Source: Bradyrhizobium sp. 186 (lineage in GTDB: Bacteria; Pseudomonadota; Alphaproteobacteria; Rhizobiales; Xanthobacteraceae). From it: a stretch of 64,000 nt of DNA. Of the stretch, positions 1 through 8,879 are shown piece by piece. The stretch is from assembly GCF_023101685.1 (NCBI RefSeq), contig NZ_CP082165.1, forward strand, positions 1 through 64,000, read 5' to 3'. Under the pieces are notes generated by a model. That model was given only the letters and a program-made list of their open reading frames with translations, had not been told where the DNA came from and searched no databases. Made by a program: the position numbers and the translations under genes. Within the stretch, counting starts at the first letter, position 1. Each line of letters begins with the position of its first letter.

Positions 1-1196
1 GTGCCGCGCTGGTGTTTCCGATCTTCATGCTGATGACCATGATGTCGAATGGCGGGCTCGGCAGCGGGGTTGCGTCCTCGGTGGCGCGTGCGGTTGGCGC
101 CGGCCGCCGCAATGATGCTGACGCGGCGCTGTTCCATGCCATTGTGCTCGCAATCATTGTCGGCGCATTGTTCACGTTAGGCGTTACCCTCGGCGGTCCG
201 CTGCTGTACCGAGCACTCGGTGGCCGCGATGCGGCGCTCACCGCAGCGACGACGTATTCCAACTATCTTTTCGCCGGCGCGATCCCGGTCTGGATCGTCA
301 ATCTCCAGGCGGCGGCGCTGCGCGGCTCGGGCAACGTCAAGGTACCCGCGCTGGTGACGTTAATCGGTGCGATCGTGACCATCCCAGCCTCGCCGGTGCT
401 GATCTTCGGGCTTGGCCCGTTTCCGCGGCTGGGCATCGGCGGCGCGGGCGTCGCCTTCGGCCTCTATTACGGCGCCGCGATGCTGTTCCTATTGCGCTAC
501 ATGGCCTCGGGCCGTTCCGGCCTCACCTTGCGCATCGTGCGGTTGCGCGGCGAGATTTTCGCCGACATGCTGAAGGTCGGCATCCCGACGGCGTTCAACG
601 CCCTGCTGACCAACCTGACCGTCATTCTCGTGACAGGCGCGGTCGGCCTGTTCGGCACCTCGGCGCTGGCGGGCTACGGCATTTCCTCGCGCCTCGACTA
701 TATCATGATCCCGCTGCTGTTCGGAATCAGCACAGCGACGCTCACCATGGTCGGCGTGAACATGGGCGCGGGGCATACGGCGCGTGCGCGGAAGATCGGC
801 TGGACCAGTGGAGTCGTCGGCATGCTCTTCACCGGGACGATCGGCGCGGTCGTCGCGATATTCCCGACCAGTTGGCTCCATCTCTTCAGCAGCGACACTG
901 AGGTGGTGCGCGAAGGCATGACGTATCTGCGCATCGTGGCTCCGGCGTATAGCGCGCTCGGCTTCGGCTTCGTGACGTCTTTTGCCGCGCAGGGCACCGG
1001 TCGCGCCATGGGACCGCTCGCGGCGGCGCTGGCGCGCATCGTGATCGCAGCCGGCGGCGGCTGGATCGCCGTCACTGCCTTTGACACGGAAATGACGGGG
1101 CTTGCCATCATGATCACGGCGTCGCTCGCCGCTTACGCCGCAATCTGCGCCGCGATCATGCTTTCGCCCGCAACTTGGCGTCCTGAATCCCGGTAG
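1..1196 (+). CDS. MATE-family multidrug/Na+ antiporter, 5' end outside window
   Basis: The reading frame is open from the first base, so the true start lies upstream; about 398 residues are visible of a family usually 440-460 long. It is a polytopic inner-membrane protein with many hydrophobic segments. It shows MATE-like features: small-residue-rich helices, a loop near TAFNALLTNLT at the start of the second half, and paired helix bundles with internal symmetry. MATE proteins export cationic drugs or metabolites in exchange for Na+ or H+. No substrate can be inferred. It is not obviously linked to the convergent tetR gene downstream. Confidence 0.85.
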   Translation, partial: AALVFPIFMLMTMMSNGGLGSGVASSVARAVGAGRRNDADAALFHAIVLAIIVGALFTLGVTLGGPLLYRALGGRDAALTAATTYSNYLFAGAIPVWIVNLQAAALRGSGNVKVPALVTLIGAIVTIPASPVLIFGLGPFPRLGIGGAGVAFGLYYGAAMLFLLRYMASGRSGLTLRIVRLRGEIFADMLKVGIPTAFNALLTNLTVILVTGAVGLFGTSALAGYGISSRLDYIMIPLLFGISTATLTMVGVNMGAGHTARARKIGWTSGVVGMLFTGTIGAVVAIFPTSWLHLFSSDTEVVREGMTYLRIVAPAYSALGFGFVTSFAAQGTGRAMGPLAAALARIVIAAGGGWIAVTAFDTEMTGLAIMITASLAAYAAICAAIMLSPATWRPESR

Positions 1197-1406
1197 GTGA
1201 TTGATAGGCCAGCTTATCTTGGTGGCAAAAACCATTGTCGTCGAGACTTCCGAACATATTTGGATGGACTTTCGGATGTGGCCATAAGTTACGATGAGGA
1301 GACGGAAATCTCCTACGCTGCTGTCGGGTAGGGGCGATTGGGAGCAAGCGGCAGCTCTTGGCGCGAAGCGGACGTTCGTCCCGAGCCGCCGTCGCCTGAA
1401 CGACCG

Positions 1407-2036
1407 CTATTTTTTTGTCGGGGCACTGCTGGCGGCGCCCCGCACCATTAGGGCGATCTGCCGGCCGACATCATCGACGCTCAAGCGGCCGCCCGCGGTG
1501 TACCAGAACACGGTCCAGTTCATGGCGCCAAGGATCGACAGCCGGAACGCATGCCGGTCGCAATCGGCGCGCAGAGGTAAATCCTCGATGAGGCTGGCGA
1601 AAATCTGCTCGTACTCGTCGCGCTGGCGGACGAGTTTTCGGACGCCCTTGAGTTTGTAGTAGCGCGGCGGCGTCAAGATCGCGCGAGTTACGGTGCCACC
1701 AAGCAATATCCGGCAGTGCGCAACGATGGCCTCGTCGAGCCGCCTCCAGGGCTCGTCGATTCCGGCAATGGCGGTCTCGACCTCCTGGCGCATCGCCGTG
1801 AGACTCTCCTGGTGCACTGTGAAGAGCAGATCTTCCTTGGACGGGAAGTGATAGTACAGCGAACCGGACAGAACGCCCGACGCTGCAGCGATATCGCGGA
1901 TCGACGTGCCTTCAAATCCATTCCGCGCAAACAGTTCGGATGCTGCAGCAAGGATCTGCCGGCGGCGGTCGGGGCCTTTTCGCAACGATTTCGGCTTTTT
2001 CGTACGAGCCTTCGCGCGCCCCAAGAGCTTCGTCAT
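1407..2036 (-). CDS. TetR/AcrR-family transcriptional repressor
   Basis: The protein has 209 residues. After a basic N-terminal tail (residues 1-25) comes a TetR DNA-binding domain at about 27-75, with RRRQILAAASELFARNGFEG followed by the recognition helix region SGSLYYHFPSKEDLL. The C-terminal two thirds is the ligand-binding helical domain. The gene is divergent from the acyl-CoA ligase, and the 470-bp gap holds two copies of a 16-bp motif that recurs before the phasin and MFS genes. Inference: it represses this catabolic cluster and senses an acyl-CoA or acid intermediate. The ligand is unknown. Confidence 0.9.
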   Translation of the reverse strand: MTKLLGRAKARTKKPKSLRKGPDRRRQILAAASELFARNGFEGTSIRDIAAASGVLSGSLYYHFPSKEDLLFTVHQESLTAMRQEVETAIAGIDEPWRRLDEAIVAHCRILLGGTVTRAILTPPRYYKLKGVRKLVRQRDEYEQIFASLIEDLPLRADCDRHAFRLSILGAMNWTVFWYTAGGRLSVDDVGRQIALMVRGAASSAPTKK

Positions 2037-2193
2037 TTTCTTCTCAGTCCGTCAAATGAAGAACCCTGCCGCAAACATAAGATCTGGCAAATTCTTGGCT
2101 TCCGTTCGCCTCGGCAGGTCCGCAGAAACGATTTTGATGGGTCTCAACGGATGGCCGATCTCTACACTTTTGGAGGGGTATTGTCGAGAATCG

Positions 2194-2209
2194 ATCAAGC
2201 GACCGATAG
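2194..2209 (-). promoter_or_regulatory. Candidate TetR operator, site 1
   Basis: On the plus strand it reads ATCAAGCGACCGATAG. A near-identical 16-mer (one mismatch) lies in reverse orientation before the MFS gene at 10542-10557, with looser copies at 2354-2370 and 4188-4203. It is an imperfect palindrome with CG-NN-CG at its centre. Its recurrence only upstream of cluster genes is the evidence; binding is inferred. Confidence 0.5.
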
Positions 2210-2353
2210 GCGCGCCAGCCTTTGCGATCACGCGCACGCCAATCCGGTTGAATTGGCAAGGCTACATTATGTGCTGGCGTGAGCCGGACTACGGTGCGCC
2301 TAAGGAGCAAAGTCTTTCTCTTTCGGTCCTAGATGCGGCTTGACTTTATATTC

Positions 2354-2370
2354 AACCAAGCGAACGATAG
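2354..2370 (-). promoter_or_regulatory. Candidate TetR operator, site 2
   Basis: It reads AACCAAGCGAACGATAG and matches 14 of the 16 bases of site 1. It lies nearer the ligase start (about 137 bp upstream), a more usual place for a repressor site. Inferred function only. Confidence 0.5.
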
Positions 2371-2506
2371 AATAAGAAACTGCCCCAGTCTAGCTCCCTC
2401 CGACAGGCTTTCGGACGTGGAGAAGACGGGCCAAGCAGGCAAAAACGGACGAAGTTATTCCGCCGACATGGGCTCGCCGACGTCTTCTAGACCCAAGGAG
2501 AAATCA

Positions 2507-4153
2507 ATGTCTGATTTCCTGATCGAGCATACGCCGTCGGCCTACAAGTACCCGCTGCTGATCAAGCACCTTCTTCACGCGCCGATGACACAGTCGGCCG
2601 ATCAGGAGATCGTCTACCGCGATCTCAGCCGCTACACCTATCGCGATCTGCGCGAACGAATCGGGCGGCTTGCGGGTGGTCTCACTTCGAAGGGCGTCCG
2701 TCGCGGCGATGTCGTCGGCGTACTGGATTGGGATAGCCACCGCTATCTGGAATGCTATTTTGCAATCCCGATGCTCGGCGCCACGCTTCAAACCGTCAAT
2801 ATCCGGTTGTCGCCCGAGCAGGTTTTGTTCACGCTCAATCACGCGCGTCCCAAGCTTCTGTTGGTGAACGTCGAGTTTCTTCCGTTGATTGAGCAGTTGC
2901 AGGGCCAGCTTGAATCCGTCGAAGGCATCATTCTGATGTCGGATGACGGCGTGTTTCCGAACAGCCCGATCAAGACCGTCGGCCATTATGAGGCGATGCT
3001 GGCAAAGAGTTCCCCTGATTTCACGTTCGAGGATTTCGACGAGAACACCCGCGCGACGATGTTTTACACCACGGGAACCACCGGCGCGCCCAAGGGCGTC
3101 TACTTCAGCCATCGCCAGCTTGTGCTTCACACGCTGATCGATCTGGTCGGGTTCGGCTCGCCGGGGCGGCAAGGGCGGTTTCACCGCGAAGACGTGTACA
3201 TGCCGATCACGCCGATGTTTCACGTCCACGGCTGGGGATTGCCCTATGCCGCGACCGCAGCGGGCGTAAAACAGGTCTATCCCGGCCGGTATCAACCCGA
3301 ACTCCTCTTGAACCTGATCAAGACCGAGGGCGTGACGTTTAGCCATTGCGTTCCGACGATCCTGCAAATGCTGCTGTCGGCGCCCAACAGCAAGGACGTC
3401 GATCTTTCCAAGCTGAAAATGGTGATCGGGGGGGCGGCGCTGACCAAGGCGCTGGCCAAGGCGGCGATGCAGCGTGGCATCGACATCTTCGCGGGCTATG
3501 GCATGTCGGAGTCCGGTCCCATCCTGACGATCGCTCAGCTCAAGGAGCATGAGCTGACCGGAAACCTCGACGAGGAGGTCGAGCTTCGCACCAAGACCGG
3601 AACGCCGGTACCGCTGGTCGACTTCCGCATCGTGGATGCCGAGATGAAGGACGTCGCTCACGACGGCCGCACCGCTGGAGAAATCGTCGTCCGTGCGCCG
3701 TGGCTGACGATGGGATACCTCAACAATCCGGCGTCTTCGGAAAAGCTCTGGGAGGGCGGCTACCTTCACACCGGCGACATCGGCACCATGACCGCGCACG
3801 GCGTCGTCCAGATCACGGACCGGATCAAGGATGTGATCAAGACCGGAGGCGAATGGATTTCGTCGATCGAGTTGGAGGACATCCTGCTTCAGATGCCAGG
3901 CCTGAGCGAGGCCGCGATCATCGGCGTGGCGGATGCCAAATGGGGCGAGCGCCCGCTCGCCATCCTTGTCGTCCATCCCGGTGGCAACGTGGACAATGTG
4001 GATGTGCAGAAGCACGTCAAAGCCTATGCCGACAAGGGCGTCATCTCGCGTTTCGCCATCCCGGACAGGATCATGTTTGTCGATGCGCTCGACAAGACCA
4101 GCGTCGGCAAGGTCGACAAGAAGGTGCTGCGCGCGAAATACGGGGACGGTTAG
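2507..4153 (+). CDS. AMP-forming acyl-CoA synthetase (fatty/organic acid-CoA ligase)
   Basis: A 548-residue ANL-superfamily enzyme that activates a carboxylic acid with ATP and CoA through an acyl-adenylate. Visible motifs are the phosphate-binding loop YTTGTTGAPKG (about residues 186-196), the YGMSESGP adenine/acyl motif, the YLHTGDIG motif, the hinge DRIKDVIKTGGEWIS and the C-terminal catalytic lysine in KTSVGKVDKK. The ATG at 2507 follows AAGGAG, so the longer frame from 2333 was rejected. It is the first gene of the catabolic run. Chain length cannot be read from sequence; medium- or long-chain and branched acids are all possible. Confidence 0.93.
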   Translation: MSDFLIEHTPSAYKYPLLIKHLLHAPMTQSADQEIVYRDLSRYTYRDLRERIGRLAGGLTSKGVRRGDVVGVLDWDSHRYLECYFAIPMLGATLQTVNIRLSPEQVLFTLNHARPKLLLVNVEFLPLIEQLQGQLESVEGIILMSDDGVFPNSPIKTVGHYEAMLAKSSPDFTFEDFDENTRATMFYTTGTTGAPKGVYFSHRQLVLHTLIDLVGFGSPGRQGRFHREDVYMPITPMFHVHGWGLPYAATAAGVKQVYPGRYQPELLLNLIKTEGVTFSHCVPTILQMLLSAPNSKDVDLSKLKMVIGGAALTKALAKAAMQRGIDIFAGYGMSESGPILTIAQLKEHELTGNLDEEVELRTKTGTPVPLVDFRIVDAEMKDVAHDGRTAGEIVVRAPWLTMGYLNNPASSEKLWEGGYLHTGDIGTMTAHGVVQITDRIKDVIKTGGEWISSIELEDILLQMPGLSEAAIIGVADAKWGERPLAILVVHPGGNVDNVDVQKHVKAYADKGVISRFAIPDRIMFVDALDKTSVGKVDKKVLRAKYGDG

Positions 4154-4187
4154 CCGCGAGGAAGATATCCGGATTCGTATCTTATTT

Positions 4188-4203
4188 GATCGATTGTTTG
4201 ATT
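4188..4203 (+). promoter_or_regulatory. Candidate TetR operator, site 3 (before phasin)
   Basis: GATCGATTGTTTGATT matches 12 of 16 positions of the other copies and lies 95 bp before the phasin ATG. A tandem 12-bp near-repeat (TTTGATCGATTG / TTTGATTAATCG) overlaps it. This suggests a second promoter inside the cluster under the same control. Confidence 0.4.
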
Positions 4204-4298
4204 AATCGAAGCTGGTCTGACTATGATGAGAGCCAAACAACGACGTGGGTAGCGCAAAACAGCTCCACGCATAAATCAACAGATACCGGGAGGGAAAA

Positions 4299-4720
4299 AT
4301 GACCGACAAGACAGTTATGGATATGTTCGCCGATATGGCGAAGCAGATTAATCTGCCGAAGATCGACTACGAGGCGTTTGTCGACATCCACCGCAAGAAC
4401 ATCGAGGCGATGCAGAAGTCCGCTGCCGTGGTGTCGGAGGGGGCCGTGTGGTTCTCGCGAAGCAACAGGAAATCCTGGCGGAGGTTGGGCGCGAGGCGCG
4501 GCAACTGATCGCTGATTTCAAGCCAGGCGGTTCTCCTCAGGAAGTTGCGGCCAAGCAGGCGGAACTGGCCAAACGTGTGTTCGAAGCGACAGTCAAGAAT
4601 ACCAGAGACGTCGCTGAGCTGGTCCAGAAATCGAACAGCGAAGCGCCCAAGATCATTCTTGATCGAATGCGCGAGAGCTTTGCCGAAGCTCGGGCAGCCA
4701 TCGAGTCCAAGAAGGCCTGA
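4299..4720 (+). pseudogene. Phasin-family protein, interrupted by a frameshift
   Basis: The N-terminal part (4299 to about 4447) gives a phasin-like start (DMFADMAKQINLPKID, then NIEAMQKSAAVVSEGA). The rest continues one frame over as VLAKQQEILAEVGREARQLI and on to residue 140 or so. Joined, the length (about 140 residues) and the helical, Ala/Lys/Glu-rich make-up fit phasins, which coat polyhydroxyalkanoate granules. The shift lies near 4440-4448, where either two extra bases or one missing base explains it. A strong GGGAGG box precedes the ATG. It may be a true mutation or a sequencing error. Confidence 0.8.
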
Positions 4721-4952
4721 TAGGCGACACCCGCCTCGTGAGGGAGGCAGGCATGAACAGGCTCTGCTGCAACGCGGAAGAATATTGGCGCGGCACGTCT
4801 CCGGAACAAGGCCCGTCATTTCGCAATGATCCGGCTTGCAGTGACGGGCCCAAAGGTCCGTACTGGCGGCCGGTGCGGAACGCCGCGAATATATTGCGTG
4901 GGCGTCGCCGATACCGAACGCTGAAACGTCCAACTCAAGGGTGAGCGTCAAG

Positions 4953-5717
4953 ATGAAAAAAGAGGACGTGCTCAAGCAGTACACGACGCCGACCGGAGCT
5001 CCGGCTTTTGTTCCAGGTCCGCATCGCTTCACATCGCGCGAATATCTGAACATCACATATCGGACGGATCGGGAAGCTCTCGTCAAGCAAGTGCCGGAAC
5101 CGCTCGAAGTCGACGAGCCGCTGGTGCGCTTCGAAGTGATGAACATGCCCGACACCACCGGCTATGGTTCATATGTTGAATGCGGGCAGGCCGCGGTCGT
5201 GCGGCACAAGGAGGAGGTCGGCGAATACATTATCGGGATGTATCTCGACAACCTGCCGGCAATTGCCGCGGGCCGCGAACTCAGTGCTTTTCCGAAGAAG
5301 CTCGGCTCGGCGAAGCTGTTCGTCGATTCCGATACGCTGGTAGGCACGCTAGACTACGGCACGCTCAGCGTCGCCCGCGCGACGATGGGCTACAAGCACA
5401 AGCCGATGGATCTGGAAACGGCGCGGCAGGAAATCTGCGTGCCCACGTTCATGCTGAAGATTCTCCCGAGCTACGAAAAGCGCCCGCGCATTTGCGAACT
5501 GGTCCGTACCGAGATCACCAATATCTCGGTGAAGGGTGCGTGGCGGGGGCCAGCCCGGCTGCAACTGTTCGAACACGTGCTGGCGCCGCTCGCGGATCTT
5601 CCCGTCCGCGAGATCATTTCGGCCACGCACATCCTGACGGATCTCACGCTTTCGCCGGCCGTTGTCATCTACGACTATCTCACTGACAGCGCGCCTTCGA
5701 CCAGTTCAAAGAAATAG
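4953..5717 (+). CDS. Acetoacetate decarboxylase family protein
   Basis: About 254 residues. It shows the acetoacetate decarboxylase signature: catalytic Schiff-base lysine in LSAFPKKLGSAKL (family motif ELSxYPKKLG), the conserved substrate-pocket segment FEVMNMPDTTGYGSY upstream, and the C-terminal beta-cone. The enzyme converts acetoacetate to acetone and CO2; relatives act on other beta-keto acids. An upstream GTG at 4941 in the same frame is possible, but AAGG would then sit only one base away, so ATG 4953 is preferred. It sits between phasin and 3-hydroxyacyl-CoA dehydrogenase, consistent with processing beta-keto acids made by the pathway. Confidence 0.9.
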   Translation: MKKEDVLKQYTTPTGAPAFVPGPHRFTSREYLNITYRTDREALVKQVPEPLEVDEPLVRFEVMNMPDTTGYGSYVECGQAAVVRHKEEVGEYIIGMYLDNLPAIAAGRELSAFPKKLGSAKLFVDSDTLVGTLDYGTLSVARATMGYKHKPMDLETARQEICVPTFMLKILPSYEKRPRICELVRTEITNISVKGAWRGPARLQLFEHVLAPLADLPVREIISATHILTDLTLSPAVVIYDYLTDSAPSTSSKK

Positions 5718-5726
5718 GCGAACGTC

Positions 5727-6689
5727 ATGGCTACAGCTCAGCAGGATATTCTGAATCGGTATTCGAAAGTCACCGTAATCGGCGCCGGCGTGATCGGCGC
5801 GTCGTGGACGGCGCTCTTTTTGGCGCACGGGCTGGCGGTAGTTGTCAACGACCCGCGCCCGGACGTCGAGACCATCGTCCGCGACTATATCCGTAACAAT
5901 CTGTCGACGCTCAAGGAGCTTGGGCTGCCGACAAGCAATCTGGAAAAGAAGCTGAGCTTCGAGGCTGATCTCGAACGCTCGGTGACGGGCGCCGATCTCG
6001 TTCAGGAAAATGGACCGGAGCGGATCGAGTTCAAACAGGATCTATGGGCGCGGATCGGCAAGGTCGTGGGAGAGCACGCACTGATGCTTTCGTCGAGCTC
6101 CGCCAAGACCGCGACGGAGCAGGCGCTCACGATGTCCCGGCCCGAACGGCTGCTGGTGGGGCATCCCTTCAACCCGCCGCATTTGATTCCATTGGTCGAA
6201 GTCGTTCCCGGCGAGAAGACGAGCCCGGAGGCGGTGGATGACGCGGTCGCGTTCTACGCGGCGCTCGGCAAGGTGCCGCGCGTGGTGCACAAGGAAATGC
6301 CCGGATTCGTCGCGAACCGCCTGCAACGGGCGATTTTCCGGGAATGCTGCTACCTCGTCATTCAAGGCGTCGTCAAAGTCGATGAGCTCGACGACATCGT
6401 GACGAGTTCGATCGGCCTGCGCTGGGCGGCGGACGGTCCGTTCCGTTCGTTCCATCTCGGTGGCGGCGCGGGTGGGTTCAAATCGTTCTTCAAGCAGTTC
6501 GGTCCGGGTCTCAACGAGGCTTGGAAGAACATGGCTTCGGTCAATCTGGATGAGGCCGCGCAGGACAAGATCATCGCGCAGGCTGAGGCATCCTTCGCCG
6601 CGCAACCTCCCGAGCAGCTCGAAAGTGAACGCGACGCCAAGCAACTGGCGATCATCCGCGCGCTCAAGGCAGTGAAGACAGGCAAATAA
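5727..6689 (+). CDS. 3-hydroxyacyl-CoA dehydrogenase family (carnitine dehydrogenase-like)
   Basis: A 320-residue NAD-dependent dehydrogenase. The Rossmann motif VIGAGVIGASW is at about residues 16-26, with an acidic residue (VVNDPRP) ending strand 2 as expected for NAD. The SSSSAKT and GHPFNPPHLIPLVEVV segments carry the catalytic Ser/His. A C-terminal helical domain holds the KEMPGFVANRLQ motif. Length and single-domain layout match the lambda-crystallin / L-carnitine 3-dehydrogenase branch rather than multifunctional FadB. It follows the decarboxylase by 9 bp, so they are probably cotranscribed. Likely role: oxidise a 3-hydroxy acid or its CoA ester to the keto form. Confidence 0.9.
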   Translation: MATAQQDILNRYSKVTVIGAGVIGASWTALFLAHGLAVVVNDPRPDVETIVRDYIRNNLSTLKELGLPTSNLEKKLSFEADLERSVTGADLVQENGPERIEFKQDLWARIGKVVGEHALMLSSSSAKTATEQALTMSRPERLLVGHPFNPPHLIPLVEVVPGEKTSPEAVDDAVAFYAALGKVPRVVHKEMPGFVANRLQRAIFRECCYLVIQGVVKVDELDDIVTSSIGLRWAADGPFRSFHLGGGAGGFKSFFKQFGPGLNEAWKNMASVNLDEAAQDKIIAQAEASFAAQPPEQLESERDAKQLAIIRALKAVKTGK

Positions 6690-6748
6690 TAGACATTGCA
6701 ATCGGATCATCCAGGCCGAAACGGAGCGCGATCAACGGGAGGAACGAG

Positions 6749-7951
6749 ATGGGACTTTTGTTCGAAGGCTTGAAGGTGATCGATTGCGGCAGCTTCATCG
6801 CAGCGCCGGCGGCCGCCACGATTCTGTCGGACTTCGGCGCCGATGTGATCAAGATCGAGCCGCCGGGGGCAGGAGATCCTTACCGGCATCTCACGAAGCT
6901 TCCCGGCCATCCCAGGAGCGATCAGAATTACGCGTGGATGCTCGGTTCGCGCAACAAGCGCAGCCTCGCGGTCGATATGGCGAAACCCGAGGGCAAGATC
7001 GCGATCCAGCGTCTTTCCTCGCAGGCAGATGTCTTCATCACCAACTATCCCGCCGCTGTCCGCAAAAAGCTCGGCATCGGCTATGAAGCACTGTCGGCGC
7101 TGAACGACAGGCTCATCTACGCGTCGTTCTCCGGTTATGGCGAAAACGGCGCCGAGGCGACCAAGCCGGGCTTCGATGTCACGGCGTGGTGGGCGCGGTC
7201 GGGCTTGATGGACACCGTTCGCGCGTCGTCGGAGTCGGTGCCTGTACGACCCGCGAACGGCATGGGCGATCACTCTGCCGGTTTCACGCTCTATTCCGGC
7301 ATCGTGATGGCGCTTTATCAGCGCCAGAACACGGGCAAGGGCACGGAGGTGTCGTCGTCGCTGGTGGCGAACGGACTTTGGGCCAACGGCTACAACGCGC
7401 AAGCAGCCTTGTGCGGCGCGACCTTCACCGACCGTCCGGCACGCGAGGTCGCATTCAATGCGCTGACGAACTACTACAAGTGTCGTGACGGTCGCTGGCT
7501 GATCCTGACCATTCTCAATGAAGAAAAGCAGTGGCCGGAATTCATGAAGTGTCTCGATCGTGAGGATCTGATCGATGACCCGCGATTTGCCAAGAAGGTG
7601 GATCGGTTGACGCGCTCGCGCGAGCTGATCGCGTTGCTCGACAAGGAGTTCGAGAAGAAGGATCGCGCTGAATTGCGCAAGCGCCTGACGGAAAGGGGAA
7701 TCGTGTTCGACGTTGTGGCCACGCCGGAAGATATTCCGTCGGATCAGCAGCTCCTCGATAATGACATTCTCATTCCCTTCGCCGGCAGCGAAACAATGAC
7801 GATCAATAGCCCGATTGCCTTGCGTGGCGCAGACAAGGTGCAACCAAGGATGCCACCTTCGGTGGGCCAGCACAGCGATGAGGTGCTGAAGGAAGCGGGT
7901 TTCGATGCGGCGACGATCGCCCAGATGCGCGCCGCCGGCGCCATTGGCTGA
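6749..7951 (+). CDS. Class III (CaiB/BaiF) CoA transferase
   Basis: 400 residues. The N-terminal family motif GLKVIDCGSFIAAPAAATIL and the DFGADVIKIEPPGAGDPYR segment are typical of CaiB/BaiF enzymes. These move CoA between acyl donors and acceptors through an aspartyl-CoA thioester on an interlocked dimer. The catalytic aspartate is probably in NGMGDHSAGF. GGAGG precedes the ATG by 6 bp. It lies in the same run as the ligase and dehydrogenase, implying a pathway that can load CoA either with ATP or by exchange. The specific substrate is unknown. Confidence 0.92.
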   Translation: MGLLFEGLKVIDCGSFIAAPAAATILSDFGADVIKIEPPGAGDPYRHLTKLPGHPRSDQNYAWMLGSRNKRSLAVDMAKPEGKIAIQRLSSQADVFITNYPAAVRKKLGIGYEALSALNDRLIYASFSGYGENGAEATKPGFDVTAWWARSGLMDTVRASSESVPVRPANGMGDHSAGFTLYSGIVMALYQRQNTGKGTEVSSSLVANGLWANGYNAQAALCGATFTDRPAREVAFNALTNYYKCRDGRWLILTILNEEKQWPEFMKCLDREDLIDDPRFAKKVDRLTRSRELIALLDKEFEKKDRAELRKRLTERGIVFDVVATPEDIPSDQQLLDNDILIPFAGSETMTINSPIALRGADKVQPRMPPSVGQHSDEVLKEAGFDAATIAQMRAAGAIG

Positions 7952-7995
7952 GTAACAACCACCACAACGTATTTCCAGTTCATCAGGAGCGACGC

Positions 7996-8772
7996 ATGAA
8001 AATCGAAGAGCTGTTCTCGGTTCGGGGGAAGGTCGCCCTGGTCACCGGCGGAAGTCGCGGTCTCGGCGAAATGATCGCCCGCGCCTACGTCGAAAACGGC
8101 GCCAAGGTCTATATAACCGCCCGGCGCGCCGACGCCTGCGAGGCACTTGCAAAAGAGCTGTCGCAGTTCGGAGAATGTATCGCTATCCCGGCGGATCTTT
8201 CAAGCATGGATGAAATCGCGCGCCTGTCCAGCGAGGTTCACAAGCGGGAGAAGAAGCTCGATATCCTGGTCAACAATGCAGGCGCAAGCTGGGGTGCGAC
8301 CTTCGCCGAGTTCCCTGAAAACGGTTGGGACAAGGTGATGGACCTCAACGTGAAGTCGGTGTTCTTCCTGACCCAGAGTCTGCTCGATCTGCTGGAAGCG
8401 GCGGGATCGGCGAATTCCTATTCGCGGGTGATCAACATCGGCTCGATCGAGGGCATCAGGACGTCGCATCTCGAAGCCTATTCCTATGCCGCATCGAAAG
8501 CAGGCGTGAACCACCTGACGCGCATCATGGCAAAATTTCTTGCGCCAAAGCACATTGCAGTCAATGCGATCGCGCCAGGCTACTTCCCGTCGAAAATGAC
8601 GGACGCGATCGATGAGCACGGCGCGAAGGAAGTCGTCGACGATGCACCCATGAAACGCATGGGACATGCGGACGATCTCGCGGGCATCGCCATCTACCTC
8701 GCCTCGAGGGCGAGTGGTTTTGTCTGCGGTGCGGTCATTCCGGTCGACGGTGGATTGGCCACGACGGCCTAA
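7996..8772 (+). CDS. Short-chain dehydrogenase/reductase (SDR)
   Basis: 258 residues with classical SDR hallmarks: cofactor motif TGGSRGLGE near residue 18, NNAGASWG near residue 91, active-site Ser about 13 residues before YSYAASK (catalytic Tyr and Lys), and the PG motif AIAPGYFPSKM. It probably oxidises or reduces a secondary alcohol/ketone with NAD(P). AGGAG lies 7 bp before the ATG. It is the last gene of the run, followed by a strong terminator. It resembles the SDRs annotated as 3-oxoacyl reductases, but the substrate is not readable. Confidence 0.92.
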   Translation: MKIEELFSVRGKVALVTGGSRGLGEMIARAYVENGAKVYITARRADACEALAKELSQFGECIAIPADLSSMDEIARLSSEVHKREKKLDILVNNAGASWGATFAEFPENGWDKVMDLNVKSVFFLTQSLLDLLEAAGSANSYSRVINIGSIEGIRTSHLEAYSYAASKAGVNHLTRIMAKFLAPKHIAVNAIAPGYFPSKMTDAIDEHGAKEVVDDAPMKRMGHADDLAGIAIYLASRASGFVCGAVIPVDGGLATTA

Positions 8773-8813
8773 GGCTAGGGCATGACTTCAGCGTATGGAC
8801 TTCAAGAACCTCC

Positions 8814-8846
8814 AAAAAAAGCGCCGCATGATGCGGCGCCCTTTTT
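8814..8846. terminator. Bidirectional rho-independent terminator
   Basis: A perfect 9-bp inverted repeat (GCGCCGCAT, one base, ATGCGGCGC) is flanked by seven A on the left and CTTTTT on the right. It can therefore end transcription from both the SDR side and the convergent MFS gene. Confidence 0.9.
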
Positions 8847-8879
8847 GGACGGAACCAGCAGGACCGCCGGACGGCTGCC

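Larger units (their letters stand above)
2037..2506. promoter_or_regulatory. Divergent tetR / acyl-CoA ligase control region
   Basis: This is a 470-bp gap with no convincing gene. It must hold the promoters of both tetR and the ligase and contains two candidate operators (see separate entries). An in-frame extension of the ligase ORF reaches back to 2333, but that stretch is atypical. The GGAG box at 2497-2500 just before the 2507 ATG marks the real start. Confidence 0.6.

Noticed and set aside
2333..2506. Extension of the acyl-CoA ligase to an upstream ATG
   Set aside because: The extra 58 residues look non-coding, overlap a putative operator, and the ATG at 2507 has an excellent ribosome site.
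2504..4015. A 503-residue frame antisense to the acyl-CoA ligase
   Set aside because: His/Arg/Asp-rich shadow with no family features; the ligase on the other strand is certain.
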